From: Streptomyces sp. NBC_01288
Lineage (GTDB): Bacteria > Actinomycetota > Actinomycetes > Streptomycetales > Streptomycetaceae
Assembly (NCBI RefSeq): GCF_035982055.1
Contig: NZ_CP108427.1
Span: 10,043,001-10,107,000 of the forward strand
Reading direction: 5' to 3'
DNA: 64,000 nt
Position numbers and translations under genes: made by a program. The notes beneath the pieces were generated by a model. That model made no database searches. It was given only the letters and a program-made list of their open reading frames with translations, and was not told the DNA's origin. Numbering within the stretch: position 1 is the stretch's first letter; the number at the start of each line of letters is the position of its first letter. This document shows positions 34,204 through 43,211 of the stretch, piece after piece.

Positions 34204-35235
34204 ATGGAGAATCATGTTCTCCGCGACTGGATGCGCTCCGTCGAGCCGTTCCTGGATCCCCTCGTCGACGTCGCCCGCTTGTTCACGGATCTGACGGGCG
34301 TGCCGGTCGACCTCCCGACCGCTCTGTTCCTACGGGCCCAACTGGCCGGCCTGGAACGCCCGGGCAGGACATCCGCCAACGGTTCCTGCCACCTTCTTAA
34401 AGCCACCGACGGCTGGGCTGCCGTGAACCTGGCCCGCCCCGACGACCTGGCCGTCGTACCCGCACTGCTGGCGCTTCTCGGCTCACCGGACGAACCCGAG
34501 GGCCTGCGGGCCGCGGTTAGACGGGCTACCGCCGCCGAGGCCGTAGAGAGTGCGCGGCTGCTCGGCATCGCCGCTGCGGTACCGGGATCGGCTCAAGGTG
34601 CACGGCCTGCGGTGCACGCCGAGCGGTTCGGGGAACGGAGTAGCCGCGCGATGACGGAGATACGGATCGTCGACTTCTCCGCGCTCTGGGCGGGGCCCTT
34701 GTCCGCGCGGCTGTTGGGGCTGGCGGGCGCCCGGGTGCTGAAGGTGGAGAGCGCGACCCGACCCGATGGAGCGCGCTTCGGGACGCCCGCCTTCTATCGC
34801 TGGCTGCACGACGGACACGACAACCTGGTCGTGGATTTTGCCCCGGGTGCGCTGGACGAGATCGTCGCCGAGGCCGACGTCGTCATCGAGGCGTCACGCC
34901 CGCGCGCGCTGCGCCGACTCGGCCTCCGTGCCGAGGAGTTCCTTGCCGCCCGTCCCGGCCGGGTGTGGGTGGGCATCACCGGATATGGACGCGAGAGCGA
35001 CCGTATCGCTTTCGGAGACGACGCTTCCGTCGCCGGCGGACTGACGGGTTGCGACCCGAACGGCGACCCCGTCTTCCTCGGTGACGCGCTCGCTGATCCC
35101 GTCACCGGAGTCTTCGCCGCTCAGGCCGTAGCCCGTTCACTCGCGGCGGGGGGCGGAGAACTGCTCTGCGTCTCCATGGCGGCCTGCGCCGCGACACTCG
35201 CGGATTCACGACCCCGGGTCCAACCGCCGTGCTGA
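34204..35235 (+). CDS. CaiB/BaiF-like protein with apparently permuted domains
   Basis: 343 residues. The usual N-terminal Rossmann start of family III CoA-transferases (EIRIVDFSALWAGPLSARLLGLAGARVLKVES) begins only at residue 152. Residues 56-130 instead look like the small-domain segment that normally comes late (CHLLKATDGWAAVNLARPDD, ATAAEAVESARLLGIAAAVPG). The catalytic region GYGRESDRIAFGDDASVAGG has an Asp near 272. The order is therefore reversed relative to the homologue at 15774. GGGGG precedes the ATG. The stop overlaps the amidohydrolase start by seven bases. Confidence 0.75.
   Translation: MENHVLRDWMRSVEPFLDPLVDVARLFTDLTGVPVDLPTALFLRAQLAGLERPGRTSANGSCHLLKATDGWAAVNLARPDDLAVVPALLALLGSPDEPEGLRAAVRRATAAEAVESARLLGIAAAVPGSAQGARPAVHAERFGERSSRAMTEIRIVDFSALWAGPLSARLLGLAGARVLKVESATRPDGARFGTPAFYRWLHDGHDNLVVDFAPGALDEIVAEADVVIEASRPRALRRLGLRAEEFLAARPGRVWVGITGYGRESDRIAFGDDASVAGGLTGCDPNGDPVFLGDALADPVTGVFAAQAVARSLAAGGGELLCVSMAACAATLADSRPRVQPPC
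34206..34222. promoter_or_regulatory. GAGAAT-type palindrome, site 5
   Basis: Reads GGAGAAT-cat-GTTCTCC, perfectly symmetric arms apart from one core change. It overlaps the start codon and first codons of the CaiB-like gene at 34204, so it acts, if functional, as a roadblock at the 5' end, and lies 73 bases upstream of the divergent crotonase start. Confidence 0.7.
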
Positions 35236-36479
35236 TCAGGAACGTTGAGGTCGAGGGTCACGCGGAGGCGGTGGACGTACGGATCGACGGCGGGCGGATC
35301 GCCGAGATCGGGCCTGGGCTGACGGGCGCGGGTGACGTGGACGGTCGGGGCGGTGCGTTGCTGCCGGGCCTGCATGATCACCATGTACACCTCGCGGCGC
35401 TGGCCGCCGACGCCGCCTCTGTGCGCGTCGGGCCGACGGATGTCCATGACCGTACGGCGTTTTCGGCGGCCCTGGTGAGCGGTCCGCCGGGGGAGTGGGT
35501 GCGGGCGGTCGGCTATCACGAGAGCGTCGCGGGGGAGTTGGACCGGTGGGTGCTGGACGCGCTCGCGCCGGATCGGCCGGTGCGGGTGCAGCATCGGACC
35601 GGTGCGCTGTGGGTGTGGAACAGTGCCGCGCTTCGGGCGGTCGGGCTGGACGGCGACGGGCGGTTCTGGCGCGAGGACGAGCGGCTGCGCGGGTTCGTGC
35701 CGCCAATTCGCTTGGATCTGGAGGGTGTTGGGCGGCGGGCGGCGGCGCTCGGCGTCACGGGGTTCACCAACGCCGACCCGCATCCCGCGAGCGGACTCAC
35801 CCAGATGCTGTCGGCCCTCCCGCAACGGCTCCTGGTGATGGGCGTCGACGAACCGGTGAAGCTGATGCTCGACGATCCGACACTCCCCACTCCCGCCCAA
35901 CTCGCTCGCACCATAGGGGAGATCAGACCCCGGCCGGTCGCCGTGCACTGCGTGACCCGGGTGCAGCTGCTGGTGACGTTGCTCGCCCTGGACGAGGTGG
36001 GACCGGCCGACGGCGACCGGATCGAGCACGGGTCGGTGATCCCGGCCGAGACGATTCCGTGGCTACGACGGCTCGGAGTGACGGTCGTGACCCAGCCCCA
36101 CTTCCCGGTCGAGCGGGGCGCCGCGTACGCCACCGACGTGGACCCCGACGACCGCCCCCACCTCTACCGTTGCCGGACCCTGATCGAGGCGGGCGTCCCG
36201 CTCGCCGCCGGCACCGACGCGCCGTACGGCACCGCCGACCCTTGGGCGGTCATGCGGGCCGCGACCGAACGCGACGACGCGGAACGACTCCAACCCCGGG
36301 TTGCTCTGCGGCTGTTCACCGGTGAGCCCCAACACCCGGCGCGGGCACGCCGGTTGACGGTCGGGTCGGCCGCCGACCTGTGCCTGCTCCACGTACCGTT
36401 GCGCGAGGTCCTCCGCACGCTGTCCGGGGAACTGGTCCGTGCCGCCTACGTGGCCGGCCGGCGCATCGACGCCCTGTGA
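35229..36479 (+). CDS. Metal-dependent amidohydrolase (amidohydrolase-3/YtcJ-like)
   Basis: 416 residues. The N-terminal beta sandwich leads to GLHDHHVHLAAL with the HxH metal pair; VAVHCVTR supplies the third His, DRIEHGSVI the fourth, and AGTDAPYGTADP the Asp. The C-terminal VGSAADLCLL closes the sandwich domain. Such enzymes hydrolyse amide or cyclic amide bonds. It begins with GTG overlapping the CaiB-like stop. Its presence in a CoA catabolic set suggests deconjugation or lactam/lactone opening; substrate unknown. Confidence 0.87.
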   Translation: MLIRNVEVEGHAEAVDVRIDGGRIAEIGPGLTGAGDVDGRGGALLPGLHDHHVHLAALAADAASVRVGPTDVHDRTAFSAALVSGPPGEWVRAVGYHESVAGELDRWVLDALAPDRPVRVQHRTGALWVWNSAALRAVGLDGDGRFWREDERLRGFVPPIRLDLEGVGRRAAALGVTGFTNADPHPASGLTQMLSALPQRLLVMGVDEPVKLMLDDPTLPTPAQLARTIGEIRPRPVAVHCVTRVQLLVTLLALDEVGPADGDRIEHGSVIPAETIPWLRRLGVTVVTQPHFPVERGAAYATDVDPDDRPHLYRCRTLIEAGVPLAAGTDAPYGTADPWAVMRAATERDDAERLQPRVALRLFTGEPQHPARARRLTVGSAADLCLLHVPLREVLRTLSGELVRAAYVAGRRIDAL

Positions 36480-36480
36480 C

Positions 36481-37242
36481 CTACACGCTGTACCCGCCGT
36501 CAACTCCCAACGCCTGCCCGGTGATGAACCCGGCCCGGTCCGAGGCGAGGAACGCGACCGCCTCCGCGATGTCGGTCGCATCGCCGAAGCGGCGCATGGG
36601 GATGTTGCGCCGGGTCACAGCGAGGGCGGCCTCGTCCAGCTCGCCGGAGCTGATCAGACGGCCGGCGATACCGTCGTTGAGCATCCCTGGTGCCACACAG
36701 TTCACGCGGACGCCGTAGCGGCCCTCCTCGGCGGCGAGCGCCCGGGCCACCGCCTCGACCGCGCCCTTCGCGCCCGACGACAGCCCGTCCCGTACCGGGA
36801 AGCGGCGGGTGGCGACGGTCGTCACGGCGACGATGTTGCCCCGGCTTTCGCGCAGCGGCGGCAGCGCGGGATGCACCAGGTTGAAGAACGCCACGGCGTC
36901 GCCTTCGAGTTGGGCGCGGTACTCGCTCGGCGTCACCTTGCTCAGGTGCCGCATCGGCACGTGCGGGCCCGCCGCGTACACGAGGGTGTGGATGCCACCG
37001 CCCACCTCCGACACGGCCTCGGCTGTGGCGGACTCGTCGGTCAAGTCCACTCGCAGCGAACGGACTTGACGGCCCAGCTTCGTGACCTCGGTGGCCACCG
37101 TGTCCGCCGCCTCCTGGTTGGCCCGGTAGGTGAACACGATGTCGCTGCCGCGCTCGGCGAGGAGTCGGACGATCGCCGCCCCGATCCCGCCCGAGCCGCC
37201 CGCGACGAACGCGACACCTGGTCTGCTGGAGAAGTCCGGCAC
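36481..37242 (-). CDS. SDR-family protein lacking the catalytic tyrosine
   Basis: 253 residues. Cofactor binding looks intact (AGGSGGIGAAI at 14-24, VDLTDE, YAAGP in place of NAG). The YxxxK motif reads S-S-G-A-K at 155-159, so Ser155 replaces the catalytic Tyr while Lys159 remains, and the preceding strand has TTVATRR without the usual Ser. The C-terminus ends GVDGGYSV as in FabG relatives. It may be a binding-only or altered-chemistry SDR. It is the last gene of the nine-gene operon, ten bases after the dehydrogenase, with a GTG start after GAGG. It converges with the amidohydrolase, one base apart. Confidence 0.83.
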   Translation of the reverse strand: MPDFSSRPGVAFVAGGSGGIGAAIVRLLAERGSDIVFTYRANQEAADTVATEVTKLGRQVRSLRVDLTDESATAEAVSEVGGGIHTLVYAAGPHVPMRHLSKVTPSEYRAQLEGDAVAFFNLVHPALPPLRESRGNIVAVTTVATRRFPVRDGLSSGAKGAVEAVARALAAEEGRYGVRVNCVAPGMLNDGIAGRLISSGELDEAALAVTRRNIPMRRFGDATDIAEAVAFLASDRAGFITGQALGVDGGYSV

Positions 37243-37252
37243 CGTAACCGCC

Positions 37253-38401
37253 TCACAATCCGAGGGACTTGGCGATGATGACCTTCATGACCTCGCTGGT
37301 CCCGGCGTAGATGCGGGTGATGCGTGCGTCCGCGTAGAGCCGGGCGATGGGGTATTCCAGCATGTAGCCGTAGCCGCCGAACAGTTGCAGGCAGCGGTCG
37401 ACCGCGCGGGCCTGCATCTCGGTGCAGAACAATTTGACCTTGGCGGCGTCGGGTCCGCTCAGTTCACCGGCGACGAGTTCGAGCACCGCGCGGTCCAGCA
37501 TCGCCTGGGCGGCCTCGATCTCGGCTGCCACGGCGGCGAGTTCGAACTTGGTGTTCTGGAAGGAGGCGACCGTCTTTCCGAACGCCTTGCGTTCCTTGAC
37601 GTACGAGATCGTCGTGTCCAGCGCCGCCCGTGCCTGCGCGACCGAGCCGACCGCCACCGTCATGCGCTCCTGCGGCAGGTTGTTGCCCAGATAGCCGAAC
37701 GCGGCGCCCTCCTCGCCGAGCCGGTTGGCGACCGGGACCCGTACGTCGTCGAAGGCCAACTCCACTGTGTCCTGCACCTTGATGCCCATCTTGTGCAGCA
37801 CCCGGCCGCGCGTGAACCCGGGCATGCCGTCCTCGACGACCAGCAGGGTGAGCCCGGCGCGGCGGTTGTCCGGGTCGGTCGCGGTACGCGCCACTACGAT
37901 CACCAGGTCGGCGAGGAGTCCGCCGGTGATGAACGTCTTCGCACCGTTGAGAACGTACGAGTCCCCGTCGCGCACGGCGGTCGTGCGGATCCCCGCGAGG
38001 TCGGACCCCGTCCCCGGCTCGGTCATCGCGATGGCGGTCAGCAACGTCCCGGAGGCAAGGCCGGGGAACCAGCGCTCGCGCTGATCCCGGTCGGCGTAGG
38101 TGAGGAAGTACGGCAGCACGACGTCGAGTTGGGTGCGCACGGTGCCCAACGTCACCAGGGCGCGGGCCGATTCCTCTTGGAGGACGACGTTGTAGCGGTA
38201 GTCGGCGAGACCCGCGCCGCCGTACTCCTCGGGAACGGCCGTACCCAACAGGCCCAGCGAGCCGAGCTGTTCGAAGAGTGCGCGGGGGAGTCGGCCGGCC
38301 TCCTCCCACTCGGCGTAGTGGGGGACCACCTCTTTGGCGATGAAGTCCCGCGCGAGCCGGCGGAACGCCTCGTGGTCGTCGGTGAAGACGTCTCGGCGCA
38401 C
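37253..38401 (-). CDS. Acyl-CoA dehydrogenase
   Basis: 382 residues, full length. AMTEPGTGSDLAGI and NGAKTFITGGLLADL bind FAD/substrate, ERKAFGKTVASFQNTKF is the fourth-helix motif, LQLFGGYGYMLEYPIARLYAD precedes the C-terminal IYAGTSEVMKVIIAKSL. It looks like a homotetrameric medium/long-chain enzyme with nothing missing. The GTG at 38401 was chosen after AGGGGA; a 38464 start would overlap the thiolase. It catalyses alpha,beta-dehydrogenation within the nine-gene operon. Confidence 0.92.
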   Translation of the reverse strand: MRRDVFTDDHEAFRRLARDFIAKEVVPHYAEWEEAGRLPRALFEQLGSLGLLGTAVPEEYGGAGLADYRYNVVLQEESARALVTLGTVRTQLDVVLPYFLTYADRDQRERWFPGLASGTLLTAIAMTEPGTGSDLAGIRTTAVRDGDSYVLNGAKTFITGGLLADLVIVVARTATDPDNRRAGLTLLVVEDGMPGFTRGRVLHKMGIKVQDTVELAFDDVRVPVANRLGEEGAAFGYLGNNLPQERMTVAVGSVAQARAALDTTISYVKERKAFGKTVASFQNTKFELAAVAAEIEAAQAMLDRAVLELVAGELSGPDAAKVKLFCTEMQARAVDRCLQLFGGYGYMLEYPIARLYADARITRIYAGTSEVMKVIIAKSLGL

Positions 38402-38412
38402 AACATCCCCTG

Positions 38413-39558
38413 TCAGGAAGCGAGTTCGACGACGGTGGCGTTGGCGGTGCCGCCGCCCTCGCACATGGTCTGGAGTCCGTAGCGGATTCCGTGGTCCCGC
38501 ATGTGGTGGATCATGCGGGTCATCAGGACGGCGCCCGACGCGCCGAGCGGGTGCCCGAGGGCGATGGCGCCGCCGAGCGGGTTGAGCAGCGCCGGGTCCG
38601 CGCCGGTCTCGGCCAGCCAGGCGAGCGGGATCGGTGCGAAGGCCTCGTTGACCTCGAAGACGCCCACCTCGGAGAGCCCCACTCCAGCCTTGCGCAGCAC
38701 CTTCTCGGTCGCCGGGATCGGGCCGGTCAGCATGAGGACGGGATCGGAGCCGGTGACCACGCCGGCGCGGTAGCGGACGATCGGTGTCAGCCCCAACTCG
38801 CGTGCTTTTTCAGGGGTGGTGACCAACAGTGCGGCGGCCCCGTCGGAGATCTGGGAGGAGTTGCCGGCATGGATCACCCCGTCCTCCTGGAAGGACGGTT
38901 TCAGCCTCGCGAGAGTGTCGACGCCGGTACCGCGCCGTATGCCCTCGTCGGCGGTCACCGTCCTCGCGCCGTCGGCCACCGGCACGATCTGTGCGTCGAA
39001 CGCCCCGCCGTCCTGCGCGACCGCCGCCCGCTCGTGCGACAGCGCGGCGAACTCGTCGAGGACACCCCGGCCCAGCCCCCACTTCTGCGCGATCTTCTCG
39101 GCCGAGACGCCCTGGTTGAAGGAGAACCCCTCGTAACGGGCGAGGACTTGGGGTCCGTACGGCGTTCCGCCGGCCCGCGAGGCGCCGAGCGGTATCCGGC
39201 TCATGACCTCGACGCCGCCCGCCACCACGACGTCCTGCTGACCCGACATGACCGCCTGGGCGGCGAAGTCCAGTGCCTGCTGGCTCGATCCACAGGCCCG
39301 GTTGACCGTGGTCCCCGGGATGGTCTCGGGCCAGCCCGCGGCCAGCACCGCGTAGCGGCCGATGTTGCTCGACTGGTCGCCCAACTGGCCGACGCAGCCC
39401 CAGACCACGTCGTCGACGATCTCGGGGTCTAGACCCGTGCGGTCGACAAGGGCCTGAAGGACGACGGCGGAGAGGTCGGCCGCGTGCACACCTGCGAGCC
39501 CGCCGTTCCGCTTGCCGACGGCGGTACGGACGGCCTCCACCACCACTGCCTCGCGCAT
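38413..39558 (-). CDS. Acetyl-CoA acyltransferase (thiolase)
   Basis: 381 residues. Cys89 in VNRACGSSQQAL is the nucleophile, NEAFAPIPLAW and GGAIALGHPLGASGA carry the catalytic Asn and His, and TMCEGGG the second Cys. It is a standard degradative thiolase of the FadA group and ends the beta-oxidation cycle encoded by this operon. The ATG shares one base with the crotonase stop. Confidence 0.94.
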   Translation of the reverse strand: MREAVVVEAVRTAVGKRNGGLAGVHAADLSAVVLQALVDRTGLDPEIVDDVVWGCVGQLGDQSSNIGRYAVLAAGWPETIPGTTVNRACGSSQQALDFAAQAVMSGQQDVVVAGGVEVMSRIPLGASRAGGTPYGPQVLARYEGFSFNQGVSAEKIAQKWGLGRGVLDEFAALSHERAAVAQDGGAFDAQIVPVADGARTVTADEGIRRGTGVDTLARLKPSFQEDGVIHAGNSSQISDGAAALLVTTPEKARELGLTPIVRYRAGVVTGSDPVLMLTGPIPATEKVLRKAGVGLSEVGVFEVNEAFAPIPLAWLAETGADPALLNPLGGAIALGHPLGASGAVLMTRMIHHMRDHGIRYGLQTMCEGGGTANATVVELAS

Positions 39559-40394
39559 CACATGTCCTCCGTAGCTGTCGGCACGGCCGTTCCTGGCGCC
39601 GCTGTTCCCGGCACCGCCCAGCTCCCCGTGTAGCGAGGCGGGCGCTTCTCCACGAAGGCGGCGTACGCCTCCGGGACGTCTGCCGTGGCGAAGTTCATGG
39701 CCTGCGCCCGTGCCTCGCCGGCAAGGGCCTCGCGCAGGGTGCGATCGGCGTTCTCGTTGAGGAGCGCCTTGTTCTGCGCGAGTGCGACCGGCGCTCCGGC
39801 CACCAGCCGGGCGGCGAGGTCGTCCACGAAAGCGTCGATCTTGTCGGCGTCCTCGACCCACGTCACCAGGTTCATGGCCCGGGCCTCCTCCGCGTCGATC
39901 GTCTCGGCCAGCAGCACGAGCCGCTTCGCCTGCTGCAACCCCACCAGCTTCGGCAGCAGCCACGAGCCGCCGCAGTCCAGGGACAGGGCGCGGCGCGCGA
40001 AGATCTGCGAGAACGTGCTGTCCGGAGTCGCCACGACGAAGTCGCAGCCCAGGGCGAGGTTCCAACCCGCCCCGACCGCAGCGCCGTTCACCTTGGCGAT
40101 GGTGGGGATCGGCAGCTCGTGCAGCAGCAGCGTGACCTCGCTCAGGGTCCGCATCCGGTACAGGGGATGTTCGCTGCTGACGCCGTTGCGGATGTCGGCC
40201 CCGGAGCAGAACGCGCCGTCGGCACCGGTCAGGACCAACGCACGCACCGTACGATCGCTGCCGACGGCGGAGAGCGCCGTTCTCAGGGCGTCCCACAGCT
40301 CGGCGTCGATCGCGTTCTTGCGGTGAGGGCGGTTCAGGGTGAGTGTGCGCACTCCCTCGGCGTCGCTCGTCAGCAGGACCGGCCACTCACTCAT
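39558..40394 (-). CDS. Enoyl-CoA hydratase/isomerase family protein
   Basis: 278 residues. FCSGADIRNG and NGAAVGAGWNLALGCDFVVATPDS form the oxyanion hole; the catalytic region FARRALSLDCGGSWLLP lacks the usual Glu pair and has Asp in place (LDCGG), as in dienoyl-CoA isomerase or 1,2-epoxyphenylacetyl-CoA isomerase-like members. The C-terminus ends with a short Ala/Pro/Thr-rich tail. It overlaps both neighbours, so it is tightly coupled with the CoA-transferase and thiolase. Confidence 0.9.
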   Translation of the reverse strand: MSEWPVLLTSDAEGVRTLTLNRPHRKNAIDAELWDALRTALSAVGSDRTVRALVLTGADGAFCSGADIRNGVSSEHPLYRMRTLSEVTLLLHELPIPTIAKVNGAAVGAGWNLALGCDFVVATPDSTFSQIFARRALSLDCGGSWLLPKLVGLQQAKRLVLLAETIDAEEARAMNLVTWVEDADKIDAFVDDLAARLVAGAPVALAQNKALLNENADRTLREALAGEARAQAMNFATADVPEAYAAFVEKRPPRYTGSWAVPGTAAPGTAVPTATEDM

Positions 40395-41596
40395 CGCACC
40401 GCTCCCTGCGCTCGGAGAACGGTGATCTCCTCTTCCGCCAGCCCGAGTTCGGCCAGTACGGCGTCCGTGTGCTGGCCGAGAGCGGGAATCGCGCCCATCG
40501 GCGGGTCGTACCCGGCGATGACCGGAGGCGGCAGCAGCGCCGGGACCGGACCCGACGGGGTGTCGATCTCGCGCCAGCGGTCGCGGGCCTGTAGATGAGG
40601 GTGGGCGATGACGTCGCTGGGCGTGTTGTAGCGGGAGTTGCCGATCCCGGCCGCGTCCGCACGCTCCTGCACGTAGGCGAGGTCATGCCGTGCGCACCAG
40701 GCGCTGATCTCCGGCTCCAGCTCGGCGCGGTGTTCCACCCGCCCGGCGTTGCTCGCGAAGCGCGGGTCGTCCGCCAGATCCGGCCGGTCGATCAACTCCC
40801 GTGCCAGGCGCTGCCATTCACGGTCGTTCGTCGTGCCGAGGACCACGGTGTGGCCGTCGGCCGTGGGGTGGGCGCCGTACGGTGCCACGGCGGGGGAGCT
40901 CATGCCGAGCGGCTGTTGCTCGATGCCGGAGTGGCGGGTGTAGGTGAGGGGATAGCCCATCAGCTCCGTCATCGTGTCGAACAGACTCACCGCGACGGAC
41001 GAGGCCGCGGGCCCCGGCCCCACCCCGCGTTCCCTGCCGCACAGCAGCGCGACGATCGACAGGGCGGCGTAGAGACCACTGCACACGTCGGCCATCGGCG
41101 GGCCCGGTTTGGCGGGTGCCCCGGGGTGGCCCGTCACCGCGCAGGCGCCCGACTCGGCCTGTACGAGAAGGTCGTAGGCGCGCTTGTGGGAGAGAGGGCC
41201 GCCGGGGCCGTAACCGTCGATCTCGACGGCGATGAGATCGGGGTGACGGGTCTTCAAGTCCTCGGGGGAGACGCCGAGTTTGGCCGTGGTGCCTGGCGTG
41301 AGGTTGGAGACGAGGACGTCGGCGCGCTCCAGCAGGCGGTGCAGTACGCCCATGCCGCCGGGTGTCTTCAGGTCCAGGGCCACCGACTCCTTGCCCCGGT
41401 TGACCCAGACGAAGTGCGCTCCCAGGCCCTTGACCACATCGTCGTAGTGGCGGGCGAAGTCGCCGCCCTTGGGGTTCTCCACCTTGATCACGCGGGCGCC
41501 GAAGTCGCCGAGCGTGCGGGTGCACATGGGGGCCGAGATCGCCTGCTCCAACGCGACCACGGTGATTCCGGCCAGCGGCCCTGTTGTTGTCGTCAT
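40391..41596 (-). CDS. CaiB/BaiF-type CoA-transferase (family III)
   Basis: 401 residues in normal domain order. GITVVALEQAISAPMCTRTLGDFGARVIKVENPKGGDFAR and NRGKESVALDLKTP are N-terminal marks, the catalytic Asp lies in RAYDLLVQAESG (about 141), and GYPLTYTRH plus the later small domain complete it. The segments resemble succinyl-CoA:mesaconate/citramalate CoA-transferases. It probably moves CoA from a pathway thioester to an incoming acid, saving ATP. ATGA overlap with the crotonase gene; one base separates it from the ligase. Confidence 0.9.
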   Translation of the reverse strand: MTTTTGPLAGITVVALEQAISAPMCTRTLGDFGARVIKVENPKGGDFARHYDDVVKGLGAHFVWVNRGKESVALDLKTPGGMGVLHRLLERADVLVSNLTPGTTAKLGVSPEDLKTRHPDLIAVEIDGYGPGGPLSHKRAYDLLVQAESGACAVTGHPGAPAKPGPPMADVCSGLYAALSIVALLCGRERGVGPGPAASSVAVSLFDTMTELMGYPLTYTRHSGIEQQPLGMSSPAVAPYGAHPTADGHTVVLGTTNDREWQRLARELIDRPDLADDPRFASNAGRVEHRAELEPEISAWCARHDLAYVQERADAAGIGNSRYNTPSDVIAHPHLQARDRWREIDTPSGPVPALLPPPVIAGYDPPMGAIPALGQHTDAVLAELGLAEEEITVLRAQGAVR

Positions 41597-41597
41597 C

Positions 41598-43196
41598 TCA
41601 GATCGTCGCGTCTCGGCTCGCGGACGTGAACTGGGCCCGGAGGTCGTCCTTCAGTACCTTCTGGCTCGCGTTGCGCGGGAGTTGGTCGACGAAGCGGACA
41701 TGCCGGGGGACCTTGAAGTTGGCCATGTGCTCGCGGGCCCAGGCGATGACCTCGGCCTCGGTCGGCGTCCGCCCAGGGGGCGCGACCACGAAGGCGCAGC
41801 CGACCTCGCCGAGCCGTTCGTCGGGAACCCCGATCACGGCGACCTGCTGGACGTTCTCGCAGCCGAGAAGCAGCTTCTCTATCTCCGCCGGATAGGCGTT
41901 GAAGCCGCCGACGATGTACAGCTCCTTCTTGCGGTCGACGATGGCGAGGTTGCCGTCGTCGTCCAACCGCCCGATGTCCCCGGTGTGCAGCCAGCCCTCG
42001 GCGTCGATCGTCGCTGCGGTGGCGTCGGGGTCGTCCCAGTAGCCGCGGGTGACGTTGTAGCCGCGGACGAGGATCTCGCCGTCGAGGCCGATCGGGACGT
42101 CGAGACCGTCGGCGGCGACGATGCGGACCTGGACACCGGGAATGGCGCTTCCGGTGGTGCGAGCGACCGTCTCCTCGGAGTCGCCGACGCGGGTCGTGGT
42201 CACCAGCGCCGTCGACTCGGTCAGGCCGTAGGCGCTCATCACGATGTCGAACGACAGCTCCGTTTTCACGGCGCGGATCAGTGATTCCGGGATCGTCGTG
42301 CCGCCTGTCATGGAGATCCGCAGCGACGACAGGTCGTGCGCGGCACGGTCCGGGTGGTTGACCAGGTCGTGGAAGATCGTCGGCGGTCCGAGGAGGATGC
42401 TCACCCCTTCCCTCGCGATGAGGTCCAGCGCCCGACCGGCGTCGAAGACGGGCATCGGGATGACGGTGACCCCGTGCATGAGCGATGCCAGCCAGCCCGC
42501 CTTGTAGCCGAAGCAGTGGAAGAACGGCGGGATCACCAGGAAGGTGTCGGACGCCTCGAAGGTGTACTCCTTCGCCATCCACCCGTAGGCGCGCAGGGAC
42601 TGGCCGTGGGTGAGCATCACGCCCTTCGGGTGGCCGGTCGTGCCGGACGTGAACATCACGTCGGACACGTTGTCCGGCGTCAACCGGTCGATCGACTCAT
42701 GGGCCGCGGACGCGGAAACGCCCTCTCCCGCGCCGAGAAAGTTGTTCCAGGTCACCTCGGCCGCTCCCTGGGGGCCGAGCACGGACACCGTCTTCTGTAG
42801 GGCCGGCAGTCCCGGATCGGCCTTCCGTAGTTCGCCGATGTAGTCGTTGCCGAGGAAGGGCGACGCGAACACGGCCGCCGCCTCCGACTTCCGCAGGATG
42901 TACGAGATCTCCTGCGCCTTGAACCGCGTGTTGAGCGGAACGAGGATGGCTCCGGCGCCGTGGATGCCCAGCGCGGCGAAGATCCACTCCGCCGAGTTGG
43001 GGGCGCACAGCCCGACCCGGTCGCCCGGCTTGACGCCGAGTGCCATGACGGCGCGGACCGAGTCGACCATCTGCTCCTCCAACTCCAGGAACGTCCACCG
43101 GCGGTCACCGTCGATGAGCGCCGTGGCGTCCCCGAAACGCCTGGCCGCCAGCCTGATGACGTTCGGGATGCTCAGGAATTCGTCGTCGTAGCGCAT
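41598..43196 (-). CDS. AMP-dependent acyl-CoA ligase, FadD3-like
   Basis: 532 residues. FTSGTTGHPKG, PPFFHCFGYKAGWLASL, GPPTIFHDLVNHP, YGLTEST, WLHTGDIGRLDDDG, DRKKELYIVGGFNAYPAEIE and a Lys in NASQKVLK are all present. The FFHxFGYKAG, FNAYPAEIE and ANFKVPRHVRFVDQLPRNA segments closely follow the HIP-CoA ligase FadD3. It would activate the acid degraded by this operon. Start ATG at 43196 lies 15 bases after the dehydrogenase stop. Confidence 0.93.
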   Translation of the reverse strand: MRYDDEFLSIPNVIRLAARRFGDATALIDGDRRWTFLELEEQMVDSVRAVMALGVKPGDRVGLCAPNSAEWIFAALGIHGAGAILVPLNTRFKAQEISYILRKSEAAAVFASPFLGNDYIGELRKADPGLPALQKTVSVLGPQGAAEVTWNNFLGAGEGVSASAAHESIDRLTPDNVSDVMFTSGTTGHPKGVMLTHGQSLRAYGWMAKEYTFEASDTFLVIPPFFHCFGYKAGWLASLMHGVTVIPMPVFDAGRALDLIAREGVSILLGPPTIFHDLVNHPDRAAHDLSSLRISMTGGTTIPESLIRAVKTELSFDIVMSAYGLTESTALVTTTRVGDSEETVARTTGSAIPGVQVRIVAADGLDVPIGLDGEILVRGYNVTRGYWDDPDATAATIDAEGWLHTGDIGRLDDDGNLAIVDRKKELYIVGGFNAYPAEIEKLLLGCENVQQVAVIGVPDERLGEVGCAFVVAPPGRTPTEAEVIAWAREHMANFKVPRHVRFVDQLPRNASQKVLKDDLRAQFTSASRDATI

Positions 43197-43211
43197 CAGT
43201 TGGCTCCAGGG

